DNA of 64,000 nucleotides from Ruicaihuangia caeni. GTDB lineage: Bacteria > Actinomycetota > Actinomycetes > Actinomycetales > Microbacteriaceae. The notes under the pieces were generated by a model. That model was not told the origin of the DNA. It saw nothing but the letters and a program-made list of their open reading frames with translations, and did not search any database. Location of the stretch: NCBI RefSeq assembly GCF_029952955.1, contig NZ_JASATX010000003.1, forward strand, positions 124,001 to 188,000, in the 5' to 3' direction. Shown here in pieces: positions 33,215 to 40,406 of this stretch (its first letter is position 1; each line of letters opens with the position of its first letter). Position numbers and translations under genes: made by a program.

Positions 33215-33323
33215 GCCCCGAGTGTAGGAGCGGGCCGCGCGTGCGGAAGGAGGCTCTGCCGAGGTAAGGCTCGCGCCTGGCTGCGAGCCCGCTGCGCTTC
33301 AACCGAGAAGCGGGGAGTGCTCC

Positions 33324-33351
33324 TTGACCTGCGCGCCAGCCGCGCTAACCT
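33324..33351 (+). promoter_or_regulatory. Consensus promoter TTGACC-N16-TAACCT
   Basis: TTGACC at 33324-33329 and TAACCT at 33346-33351 with a 16-base spacer, eight bases before ATG 33360. It drives the otherwise unexplained 33.36-33.74 kb segment. Confidence 0.55.
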
Positions 33352-33359
33352 CTTAGGCC

Positions 33360-33473
33360 ATGGCAAGGCTCAACGCTGATCGAAGAGGGCGCGCCGCGGA
33401 GGGATTGGGCCACCGTGCAGTTCGCTCATGCTCAGCAGTGCCACCGAACGCGGAGCCGCGATCCAACGCATGA
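33360..33473 (+). CDS. Possible 37-codon leader or small basic protein
   Basis: An ATG lies eight bases past a consensus -10 box, so the message would be almost leaderless. The product, MARLNADRRGRAAEGLGHRA and 17 more residues, is Arg/Ala-rich. Its TGA overlaps the ATG of the next frame (ATGA, 33470-33473), the arrangement seen for coupled genes throughout this window. No family is recognised; it may be a leader peptide, a small protein, or chance. Confidence 0.33.
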   Translation: MARLNADRRGRAAEGLGHRAVRSCSAVPPNAEPRSNA

Positions 33474-33739
33474 ACAATGACCAACTTCGACCGTTGATCT
33501 GTCGAGACTGCCTCTACCCGCTGCAGCACATCGGAGGTTCGGAGCGTCCGTACTTCGGGTGCATCCTCTGCGGGGCGCTGGGAGTGCGGGTTGCTCAATC
33601 GACTGAGCGCTTGTCAGACGCTGACGCTCAAATCCACAGCCCGAGCCACGGTCGCCATGAGTTCCGTCGTCGTCGAAGCGGAGACTCAGATGCGAGCAAT
33701 CGGTCGTTGCCGCACGGCGACGGAGACTTGCAGCGCTAG
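33470..33739 (+). CDS. Possible 89-residue zinc-ribbon-like protein
   Basis: The N-terminal third has two CxxC knuckles, LICRDCLYPL at about 9-18 and YFGCILCGALG at about 28-38, an arrangement typical of zinc ribbons. The rest is polar, His/Arg/Ser-rich and probably disordered. An alternative start at 33428 adds 14 residues. Third-position G+C is lower than in neighbours, consistent with either a recently acquired gene or a non-gene. It is coupled by ATGA to the preceding small frame. Confidence 0.38.
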   Translation: MNNDQLRPLICRDCLYPLQHIGGSERPYFGCILCGALGVRVAQSTERLSDADAQIHSPSHGRHEFRRRRSGDSDASNRSLPHGDGDLQR

Positions 33740-33800
33740 CACCGCCGTATCAGAAGGCCCCAACAACCGCTGGAATCTCGCGGAAGTGCGGGGCTAGCGC

Positions 33801-33818
33801 TTGGCGGAGACGGAGGGG
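33801..33818 (-). pseudogene. Displaced tRNA-Ser 3' end (att-like or tRNA remnant)
   Basis: Positions 33804-33817 repeat 14 of 14 bases of the tRNA-Ser(GCT) 3' end at 33948-33961. In tRNA sense this copy continues with an encoded CCA, which the intact gene lacks. Further inward the T-arm has decayed. It is either the scar of an integration at the tRNA or a decayed second tRNA-Ser. Confidence 0.5.
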
Positions 33819-33911
33819 CTTGCTCCCGTGGTCCTCCCCCACCATTGGTCCGCAACGCTCGGCGCCCGTGGGCGTGACCCCACCCGAGAGTCCAAGCCAC
33901 AGCACCCGCTC

Positions 33912-33945
33912 ATGAAAAAACCCGGCCTTGGCCGGGTGTTTTCAT
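33912..33945 (-). terminator. Rho-independent terminator after tRNA-Ser(GCT)
   Basis: On the minus strand ACCCGGCC-AA-GGCCGGGT is followed directly by TTTTTT; the outer bases CATGAAAA/TTTTCATG extend the stem. It is the most canonical terminator in the window and lies four bases past the tRNA. Confidence 0.88.
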
Positions 33946-33948
33946 GAG

Positions 33949-34037
33949 CGGAGACGGAGGGATTTGAACCCTCGGTCCCCCGGAGGGGACTCCACCTTAG
34001 CAGGGTGGTGCACTAGACCTGACTATGCGACGTCTCC
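33949..34037 (-). tRNA. tRNA-Ser(GCT)
   Basis: An 89-nt class II tRNA: acceptor GGAGACG/CGTCTCC, anticodon GCT in CTGCTAA, a long variable arm (GGAGTCCCCTCCGGGGGACC region), T loop TTCAAAT, discriminator G. CCA is not encoded. It is 190 bp downstream of an LCP gene. Confidence 0.96.
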
Positions 34038-34111
34038 AGATAGTCCTGTGCAAGCATACCGGCATCCGTGAGCGGCTTCGAACACCGACGATCGACGAGA
34101 AGCCGTCTACT

Positions 34112-34165
34112 CGGCCAGAGTTGCAAGCGTCGGCCAGAGATGCAAGCGTCGGCCGGGGTTGCAGC
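34112..34165. repeat. 19-bp short tandem repeat, about 2.7 copies
   Basis: The unit TGCAAGCGTCGGCCAGAGA occurs at 34122-34140 and, with three mismatches, at 34141-34159, with partial copies on both sides. It lies between the LCP stop and tRNA-Ser(GCT). The outer ends (CAGAGTTGCA and TGCAGCTCTG) can pair and may form the LCP terminator. Confidence 0.55.
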
Positions 34166-34226
34166 TCTGTCCAGCGTCGACAACTCGGGCCCGCGCCTGC
34201 GAACTAGCGCCGCCGCGAGCGCATGC

Positions 34227-35489
34227 TCAGTTCGCGCGCGAGCAGGTCTGCTGAGCGGCGGTCTGACCGAGCACGCCCTCGAGTACTTCGGGCTCCGGTG
34301 TCGGCGACGCCGACTCGGTCGGAGTAGGAGTCGCGGTTTCCGCACCCTCTCCTTCCGGCGCAGGCGCGGCGGTCTCGGTGGGCTCGGTCGGCTCTGAGCC
34401 GGGCGCGAGCGTCGAACCGACACCGGTCTTGCCCTCGAGCGCGAAGAGCTCATCGTTCTGCAGCTTCGCCATGAGGGCGTCGGCCTGCGACTTGATGGGG
34501 GCTACCTTGCCTTCGTAGACGCCGCCGAGGCCAGTGGTGCCGGGGTACTGCACGAAGACGACCTTCTCAAGATCGAGCTTTCGCAGCACGTTCGCCATCG
34601 ACACCATGGTGTCGAGGTTGGCGAGACTCGTTGAGAGCGTCATGCTCTCGGTCGCGGTCTTGGCAATGTTGTAGAGCTTTCCGGGGTTGGTCAGGGTGTC
34701 CGAGCTCTTCAGCGTGCGGACGAGCGACGACATGTACACCTGCTGCGAGCTGATGCGCCCCAGATCGCTGCCGTCGCCCACCCCGTGTCGCGACCTGAGA
34801 AACGCGAGCGCCTGATAGCCCACGAGCGTGTGGTTGCCGGCGGTCGGCAGGTCGAGCCCCGTATAGCGGTCGTAGATCGGGGCGTCGATGCAGACGTCGA
34901 CGCCGCCGACCGCTGAAGACATCATGGCGACGCCGTCGAAGGTGATGAGACCGGCGTACGGGATGCTGAGGCCCGTGAGTTCCTCGACGGTCAGCACGGT
35001 GCAGGCGAGCCCGCCATGTCCGAGCGTCGAGTTGATCGGCTGCGCGCGCATGGGCGACAACTCGCCCTCGCCATGCGGGTCGGGACAAGCAGGCACCGGG
35101 ACCACCAGGTCGCGCGGGATGCTCACCACCACGGCGCTGCTGTGGTCGTTCGCCACGTGCACCAGGATGTTGACGTCGTTCAGCTCACTCCCGGTGTAGC
35201 CGAACGCCTCTTCGCGTCCCTCACGGCTGTCGCTGCCGACCAGCAGAATATTGAAGCCGCCGTCGAACTCGCCGATCTGCGGAAGCGGCGCCCCCTGCCC
35301 GCTGGCGAGGTCCACCGTGTCGAGATTGCTGGCGAATTGCGCGGCCGTCACGGTCGCGACCGACACGCCGCTCACGAGCACGACCGAGAGCACAGCGGCG
35401 ACGCCCTTCAGCAGAGCCGGCCAGGCGCGGTGGCGGCGACGGCGGGCGTGACGGGGCGTTACGGCGTTGCGGCGTTGCGATGCGGGCAT
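34227..35489 (-). CDS. LytR-CpsA-Psr (LCP) cell-wall glycopolymer ligase, paralogue 1
   Basis: A 420-residue membrane-anchored enzyme that transfers glycopolymers from undecaprenyl-phosphate carriers to peptidoglycan. One N-terminal membrane helix (LLKGVAAVLSVVLVSGVSVATV) precedes the LCP domain with FNILLVGSDSREGREE, NDVNILVHV, VVVSIPRDLVV and AFLRSRHGVGDGSDLGRISSQQVY. A Pro/Thr/Glu-rich tail ends GQTAAQQTCSRAN, nearly identical in plan to the paralogue at 40377. The start is uncertain; no Shine-Dalgarno is seen at 35489. Confidence 0.92.
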   Translation of the reverse strand: MPASQRRNAVTPRHARRRRHRAWPALLKGVAAVLSVVLVSGVSVATVTAAQFASNLDTVDLASGQGAPLPQIGEFDGGFNILLVGSDSREGREEAFGYTGSELNDVNILVHVANDHSSAVVVSIPRDLVVPVPACPDPHGEGELSPMRAQPINSTLGHGGLACTVLTVEELTGLSIPYAGLITFDGVAMMSSAVGGVDVCIDAPIYDRYTGLDLPTAGNHTLVGYQALAFLRSRHGVGDGSDLGRISSQQVYMSSLVRTLKSSDTLTNPGKLYNIAKTATESMTLSTSLANLDTMVSMANVLRKLDLEKVVFVQYPGTTGLGGVYEGKVAPIKSQADALMAKLQNDELFALEGKTGVGSTLAPGSEPTEPTETAAPAPEGEGAETATPTPTESASPTPEPEVLEGVLGQTAAQQTCSRAN

Positions 35490-35646
35490 GATCGGTGTGG
35501 GCGGGTCTGCTCTCGTGCGGCTGTTGCTCGGTGACGATGTCGAGGAAAGAAGTCGCGGGAGCGCCCGCGCGAACCAGACTAAACGAAGAACGTGCCGCGA
35601 AAGCTGAGCGCGACACACTCCTGGCCGCCCGGAAGGGCCTCGCGCG

Positions 35647-36297
35647 TCAGTCTGCCGGCACGCCGAAGGCGACCGCTCTTACCGGCGCGCCGTCTGCGTC
35701 GATCTTCAGTGGGAAGAAGCCGAGCTCGACGAGCACGGGCAGCCCGTCGAGCCCCGCAAGGTTCTCGACGATGAGCCCATCGCCGCCGAGCACCACCTCA
35801 TGCACGGGGAAGCCCCCGGCATCCGACCCCGTCTCATCAGGGCTGAGCGTGTCGACGGCGAGCAGGTGCATGCCTCTGTCTCGGAGCTCCTGCGCTGCTT
35901 CGGCGGCCATGAACGGATGCCGCAGCGCCCGCTCGGTGCCGAAGTGCTTCTCCCAGCCGGTGTGCATGACCACGATCGAAGGCACGCGCTCTGGCAGCTC
36001 CCCGCCGAGCGCGGCCGCGATCTCGGCGACACCGTACTGCTGGCCGTCGGCGAGCTCCCCCAGGTGAACGATGAGCGCGTCGCCCACCAGTTCATCGAGC
36101 GCGATGTCGCCGGTGGTGCGACCGCCCTCGACAGTGTGCGACGGCGCATCGAGGTGGGTGCCGGTGTGGCTTCCCATGTGCAGTTGCGCAACGTCGACGC
36201 CGTCACGGGCCAGCACGAGTCCCGGCTCGATCGTGACCCCGGGGTCGCCCGGGTAGACCATCATCGCGTCGGTGATGCTCCGGCTCAGCTCACGCAT
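35647..36297 (-). CDS. Cyclase-family (kynurenine formamidase-like) metal hydrolase
   Basis: A 216-residue protein with the family metal motif HTGTHLDAPSH near residue 45-55 and DTLSPDETG further on. Members hydrolyse formamides or cyclic amides such as N-formylkynurenine or isatin. ATG 36297 has AGGACG upstream; an in-frame start at 36351 is three bases past the permease stop and is less likely. It is last in the 39266-35647 operon. Confidence 0.87.
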   Translation of the reverse strand: MRELSRSITDAMMVYPGDPGVTIEPGLVLARDGVDVAQLHMGSHTGTHLDAPSHTVEGGRTTGDIALDELVGDALIVHLGELADGQQYGVAEIAAALGGELPERVPSIVVMHTGWEKHFGTERALRHPFMAAEAAQELRDRGMHLLAVDTLSPDETGSDAGGFPVHEVVLGGDGLIVENLAGLDGLPVLVELGFFPLKIDADGAPVRAVAFGVPAD

Positions 36298-36354
36298 GGG
36301 CGTCGTCCTGGCGGACGATGCGGCGGCGTGTCGGCGCGACCCCGAGGTCATCGC

Positions 36355-37758
36355 TCAACCGTTCTCGACAGCCGTGCGGTCGGCCTCGTTCGCGTCGACA
36401 TCCGCCAGGTGGCGGCTCGGTTCGGCCGCATGCCGTGCCCGGTCGGGCAGCATCGCGAGCAGGTACACGACGAAGCTCAGCACGAATGCCGGGATGGTCG
36501 CCCCGACCGGCAGCGGCCAGACGTACGCCCAGACATACGACATGACGGCGCCGAGCACCCACACCGCGATGGCGATCCAGTTGACACCGCCGGTGTACCA
36601 GTGGCGCCCGCCTCGTGCCGCGAGGATGTCGCGCCCGTACGACGCCCGCTTGATGATGTAGTAATCGACGATCATGATCGCGAATACCGGCACGAAGAAG
36701 GCGCCGATCATGACGAGGAAGTCGGTGAACTGGTTCAGCAGAGCGAGCCAGGTGGAGCCGATGATCGAGATGCCGCCGAGCAGGAGCGCCATCGGCAGGA
36801 ATCGAAGGCGGCTCCCGGCCTTTGCGTTCACCACCGAGGTGACCATGCCGTAGACGACCATGGTGTTCGTCGCCATGACCGAGAGGAAGATGACGATCGC
36901 GATCGGCGCTCCGAAGTGCTCGACGAACACCGCGGGGTCGAAGACGTCTGGTGTGCCGTCCGACAGCATGATGTAGACGAACGCGGTGAGACCGAGGGTC
37001 ATCGAGGTGACAGTCGAGAGCGTGTAGCCCACGCCGGAGCCGATCACGCCGGCCTTCGTGGTGCGGGCGAGCCGGTTGAAGTCGGCAGACAGCACGGTCC
37101 ACGAGATCGCCGTGGCGATCACGATGTCGAGCACCGAGATCGCGTTCATGCCGTATGAGGGGTCGGGCTCGACCGCCTGGAAGTCCCCGAGGTCGAAGGT
37201 CGTGAACGCGGTGATGAAGATCCACGCGATGATGACGAGCATCAGCACGGCGAACCACGGCTCGAGGCGCGCGATGCCCTCGTGCCCGAAGATCGCCATG
37301 ATGACGACGAGGGTCTGGCAGAGCACCGAGAACAGGATCGGGTTGGAGAACCCGGTGAGGCTGTGCACGAGAGCGTCGACCGTGACTCCGGCGAGCATGG
37401 CCTGCACCCAGCTCCAGCCCATGAGGATGATCACGTTCGCCGCTACCGGGAGGAAGCTCCCGTTGATGCCGAATGCACCCCGGGTGAGCGCCATCGTCGG
37501 CAGGCCGGTGCGGGTGCCCATGGCGCCGATCGACGTCAGCACGATCGCCCCGCCGGCGGTGCCGAGCACGATCATCAGGAACGCCGTGCGGAAGTCGACA
37601 CCCGGCACGAAGAAGGTTCCGGTGAGCAGGGTGGTGACGACCAGGTTCGCGGCCAGCCAGATCATGCCGATCCTGGGCAGCGAGAGCGTACCTCGGATCG
37701 GCCCACTGCCTTCTGCCTGCGCCTCGAGGCGTCGATCGAGTCGGGCGTAGAGCGACAT
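36355..37758 (-). CDS. NCS1-family (purine-cytosine/hydantoin-type) permease
   Basis: A 467-residue transporter with twelve helices. NCS1 features: the opening GTLSLPRIGMIWLAANLVV, the discontinuous helix GTRTGLPTMALTRGAFG, and GWSWVQAMLAGVTVDA. GAGGAGACAG precedes the ATG. In this operon it probably imports the nitrogen compound that the agmatinase-family and cyclase-family enzymes then hydrolyse (inference). Confidence 0.92.
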   Translation of the reverse strand: MSLYARLDRRLEAQAEGSGPIRGTLSLPRIGMIWLAANLVVTTLLTGTFFVPGVDFRTAFLMIVLGTAGGAIVLTSIGAMGTRTGLPTMALTRGAFGINGSFLPVAANVIILMGWSWVQAMLAGVTVDALVHSLTGFSNPILFSVLCQTLVVIMAIFGHEGIARLEPWFAVLMLVIIAWIFITAFTTFDLGDFQAVEPDPSYGMNAISVLDIVIATAISWTVLSADFNRLARTTKAGVIGSGVGYTLSTVTSMTLGLTAFVYIMLSDGTPDVFDPAVFVEHFGAPIAIVIFLSVMATNTMVVYGMVTSVVNAKAGSRLRFLPMALLLGGISIIGSTWLALLNQFTDFLVMIGAFFVPVFAIMIVDYYIIKRASYGRDILAARGGRHWYTGGVNWIAIAVWVLGAVMSYVWAYVWPLPVGATIPAFVLSFVVYLLAMLPDRARHAAEPSRHLADVDANEADRTAVENG

Positions 37759-37820
37759 TGCTGTCTCCTCTTTCAGGGTGTCGAGGGGGCGTTGCGCAGG
37801 TGGGATGCGCTCGCAGGGGG

Positions 37821-38246
37821 TCAGGGAGCGTCGGCGTCGTCTTCAGCGTCGTCCTGCGGCATCGGCGACAAGTGCTCATGCACGGCGATGAGACCATCGT
37901 CATCGACGCTGAACACGATCGTCTCGCGCTCCTCGTAGGCGTCTTCACCGTCTCCCGTGTCGACGCGCGTGAACACGTGGTGGGTGAAAACGGCGCCGCC
38001 GGGGAACGTCTGCACGCGACGCTCGCTCGACCGGCACTCGAGCACGCGCCAGCCGTCGGCCACCCACCCCTTCCAGATGTCCTCGTACTCAGGAGTGTCG
38101 AGCAGTTGCGGCTCGGTGTGGAACAGGAACGTCGCATCGCGCGCGAACCCGGCGAAGTAACGCTCGGTGTCGGTGGCGGCGAAGGCATCGACGATGGCGG
38201 ATGCCGCGGCCAGCACCTCGCTCTCGGTCGGCGTGCGGGTGGTCAT
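37821..38246 (-). CDS. NTF2-like (SnoaL/DUF4440) protein
   Basis: A 141-residue alpha+beta cone protein: SAIVDAFAATDTERYFAGFARDATFLFHTEPQLL, then ERRVQTFPGGAVFTHHVFTRVDTG and DGLIAVHEHLSPMP. GAAGGAGCAAG precedes the ATG. Three His residues (HH, HEH) are placed in the cavity. Its position in the operon between hydrolase and permease implies a role in the same pathway, not identified. Confidence 0.85.
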   Translation of the reverse strand: MTTRTPTESEVLAAASAIVDAFAATDTERYFAGFARDATFLFHTEPQLLDTPEYEDIWKGWVADGWRVLECRSSERRVQTFPGGAVFTHHVFTRVDTGDGEDAYEERETIVFSVDDDGLIAVHEHLSPMPQDDAEDDADAP

Positions 38247-38318
38247 CGCTTGCTCCTTCGGTCTGCGTGACTGCTGGTCGCGGCATCCGAATTGCGTATC
38301 CGGGATGCCGGTGGCGGA

Positions 38319-39266
38319 TCAGCCGCGGGGTGCCATGGCGCTGATGAGGTCGTAAGCGACATGGCTGGCCGCCACAGCGGTCAACTGGGCGTGGTCGTAC
38401 GCGGGTGCGACCTCGACGACATCCGCACCGACGATGTTGCGATCGGAGAGCGCACGGATCATGCGCAGCAGTTCGCGACTCGTCAGGCCGCCGGCCTCGG
38501 GCGTGCCAGTGCCGGGCGCGTGCGCCGGGTCGAGCACGTCGATGTCGATCGAGATGTACAACGGCTTGTCGCCGATGCGGGTGCGGATTCGCTCGATGGC
38601 GACCTCGACGCCTCGCTCTTCGATGTCTTCGCTCGTGACGATCGCGAAGCCGAGGCGCTTGTCGTCTTCGAGGTCGCCGACGTCGTACAGCGGGCCACGA
38701 GTGCCGACGTGCATGCTCGCGGTGAGGTCGATGAGGCCCTCCTCCGAAGCGCGGCGGAACGGCGTGCCGTGGGTGATCGGGGCACCGAAATAGGTGTCCC
38801 AGGTGTCGAGGTGCGCATCGAAGTGCAGCACCGCGACCGGGCCGTGCTTCTTGGTGACTGCGCGCAGCAGCGGCAGCGCGATGGTGTGGTCGCCGCCGAT
38901 CGTGACGATCTTGTCGGCCTTCTCGGCGAGTTCGAGTGCGCCGGCCTCGATATCGCGCACCGCTTCATCGATGTTGAACGGGTTGACCGCGATGTCGCCC
39001 GCGTCTGCGACCTGCTGCACGGCGAACGGCGAGACGTCCTGTGCCGGGTTGTACGGCCGCAGCAGACGGGATGCCTCGCGCACATGCGACGGGCCGAAAC
39101 GGGCGCCGGGGCGGTAGCTGACGCCGCTGTCGAAGGGCACGCCGACCACTGCGACGTCCGCGCGGTCGACCTGGTCGAGGCGAGGCAGGCGGGCGAAGGT
39201 GGCGATGCCGGCGAAACGAGGAACGACGCTCGCGTCGACAGGACCAATGGGCTCACTGAGTTGCAT
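38319..39266 (-). CDS. Agmatinase/ureohydrolase-family enzyme
   Basis: A 315-residue binuclear-manganese ureohydrolase releasing urea from a guanidino compound. Metal ligands: GGDHT, FDAHLD and SIDIDVLDP; all are intact. The family covers agmatinase, guanidinobutyrase, guanidinopropionase and guanidine hydrolase, and the substrate cannot be chosen by motif. First gene of the operon; its regulator is the divergent XRE-cupin gene. GGAAG stands nine bases before the ATG. Confidence 0.92.
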   Translation of the reverse strand: MQLSEPIGPVDASVVPRFAGIATFARLPRLDQVDRADVAVVGVPFDSGVSYRPGARFGPSHVREASRLLRPYNPAQDVSPFAVQQVADAGDIAVNPFNIDEAVRDIEAGALELAEKADKIVTIGGDHTIALPLLRAVTKKHGPVAVLHFDAHLDTWDTYFGAPITHGTPFRRASEEGLIDLTASMHVGTRGPLYDVGDLEDDKRLGFAIVTSEDIEERGVEVAIERIRTRIGDKPLYISIDIDVLDPAHAPGTGTPEAGGLTSRELLRMIRALSDRNIVGADVVEVAPAYDHAQLTAVAASHVAYDLISAMAPRG

Positions 39267-39307
39267 ATAGCTAAACTTCCGATAAATTGAGGTAAACCTT
39301 GGCCGTC

Positions 39308-39337
39308 ATGCTACGCCGCGGCTCGGAAGACTGTCAA
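39308..39337 (-). promoter_or_regulatory. Promoter of the agmatinase-family operon
   Basis: On the minus strand TTGACA (39337-39332), 18 bases, TAGCAT (39313-39308). Transcription would start near 39301, leaving a leader of about 35 bases that is AT-rich and could carry the operator of the XRE-cupin regulator. Confidence 0.6.
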
Positions 39338-39439
39338 CGCGGACGCCCCTCTTTCGTGGAGCTGCAACCGTGATCACCGCTCCAACCGCCAGCATGCGGC
39401 AACCCAACCTGTCTTGCCACCCTCATCAGGAGTTTCTCC

Positions 39440-40024
39440 ATGCGACCCGTCCCACCTTCGCCAAGTGGTCAGCCCCTCCTGATCGGCGCCCGCATCCGCA
39501 GCGCCCGCCAGGGGCAAGGGCTCACCCTGGCGCAAGTGGCCGATGCGACCGGGCTCACCAAGGGCTTCCTCAGCCGCCTCGAGCGAGACGACACATCCCC
39601 GAGCGTGGCCACGCTCGTGCAGCTCTGTCAGGTGCTCTCGATCGAGGTGGGCTCGCTGTTCGCCGAGCCTCCGATCCAGCGGATCCAGCTCTCGCAGGCG
39701 CCCCGCATAAACCTCGGCGGCACGAAGCTCGATGAGCGGCTGATCTCACCGCGCTCTGAATCGAGGGTGCAGATGATCCGATCGTCGATGCAGCCCGGAG
39801 CGACCGGGGGCGAAGGCTTCTACACGATCAGTTGCGAGGTGGAAGTGCTCCACGTCATCTCAGGGTCGGTGACGGTGCAGTTCGTCTGTCGCGAGATCGT
39901 GCTCGAGGCCGGCGATTCGCTGACGTTCCCGGGGCGGGAGCCGCACAACTGGGTGGCGGATGCCGAGACCGGAGCCGAGGTCGCCTGGGTGGTCGTGCCG
40001 GCATCTTGGAGCGGCGCCGGGTAG
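39440..40024 (+). CDS. XRE-family regulator with C-terminal cupin domain
   Basis: A 194-residue regulator: Cro/C1-type HTH at about residues 15-70 (IRSARQGQGLTLAQVADATGLTKGFLSRLERDDTSPSVATL in pieces), then a cupin ligand domain at 110-185 ending LEAGDSLTFPGREPHNWV. AGGAG lies seven bases before the ATG. This architecture (PuuR-like) commonly senses amines or amino acids and represses the adjacent catabolic operon. Confidence 0.92.
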   Translation: MRPVPPSPSGQPLLIGARIRSARQGQGLTLAQVADATGLTKGFLSRLERDDTSPSVATLVQLCQVLSIEVGSLFAEPPIQRIQLSQAPRINLGGTKLDERLISPRSESRVQMIRSSMQPGATGGEGFYTISCEVEVLHVISGSVTVQFVCREIVLEAGDSLTFPGREPHNWVADAETGAEVAWVVVPASWSGAG

Positions 40025-40033
40025 CAACCTGCG

Positions 40034-40065
40034 GCGGAGCCGCTTGGCGGAGCCGCTTGGCGGAG
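40034..40065. repeat. 13-bp tandem repeat at the tRNA-Ser(TGA) 3' end
   Basis: GCGGAGCCGCTTG occurs at 40034-40046 and 40047-40059, and GCGGAG starts again at 40060 inside the tRNA. In tRNA sense each unit is a copy of the terminal CTCCGCCA plus AGCGG, so the 3' end including CCA has been duplicated. Confidence 0.6.
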
Positions 40066-40145
40066 GGCGTGGGATTCGAACCCACGAGGCATTGCTGCCC
40101 ACTGGTTTTCAAGACCAGCTCCATCGGCCGCTCGGACAGCCCTCC
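40058..40145 (-). tRNA. tRNA-Ser(TGA)
   Basis: An 88-nt class II tRNA including an encoded CCA (40060-40058): acceptor GGAGGGC/GCCCTCC, anticodon TGA in CTTGAAA, long variable arm, T loop TTCGAAT, discriminator G. It lies 232 bp downstream of the second LCP gene. Confidence 0.96.
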
Positions 40146-40261
40146 AGATACGAGTCACGAGCATATCGGACGCCGCTGCACCCCGATGGTGCCCGCAGTC
40201 GCCACGCCCTGACCGGCCCGCCGCGATCTCGGATGCACGTCGCTTGCGCGCCACCTAATCG

Positions 40262-40291
40262 CATCTGCGCCACTAGGAAGTGGCGCAGATG
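40262..40291 (-). terminator. 12-bp perfect hairpin terminator
   Basis: CATCTGCGCCAC (40262-40273) pairs exactly with GTGGCGCAGATG (40280-40291) with loop TAGGAA. It follows the second LCP gene and precedes the tRNA on the minus strand. Confidence 0.78.
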
Positions 40292-40350
40292 TCCCTAACT
40301 GGCGCGGACGGGCGGGTTAGTAGTGCGGTGACCACGGAACGGATGCCGCC

Positions 40351-40406
40351 AGCGGTTGACGACCGAGCAGATGCGGTCAGCGGTTGACGACGGAGCAGGT
40401 GCGGTC
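40351..40406. repeat. 28-bp tandem duplication of the LCP gene's 3' end
   Basis: Units 40351-40378 and 40379-40406 differ at only two positions. The second contains the last coding bases of the LCP gene; the first, just past the stop, would encode the same C-terminal residues in another frame. The unit length, not a multiple of three, fixes the present stop at 40377. Confidence 0.75.

Noticed and set aside
36290-38188. A 632-codon open minus-strand frame across permease and NTF2-like genes
   Set aside because: It is out of frame with two well-supported proteins and translates to an Arg/His/Asp-rich sequence with no fold.
39266-39300. TAGCTA directly before the agmatinase-family ATG as a leaderless -10 box
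   Set aside because: It ends one base from the ATG, so transcription would begin inside the gene; a proper promoter lies upstream at 39308-39337.
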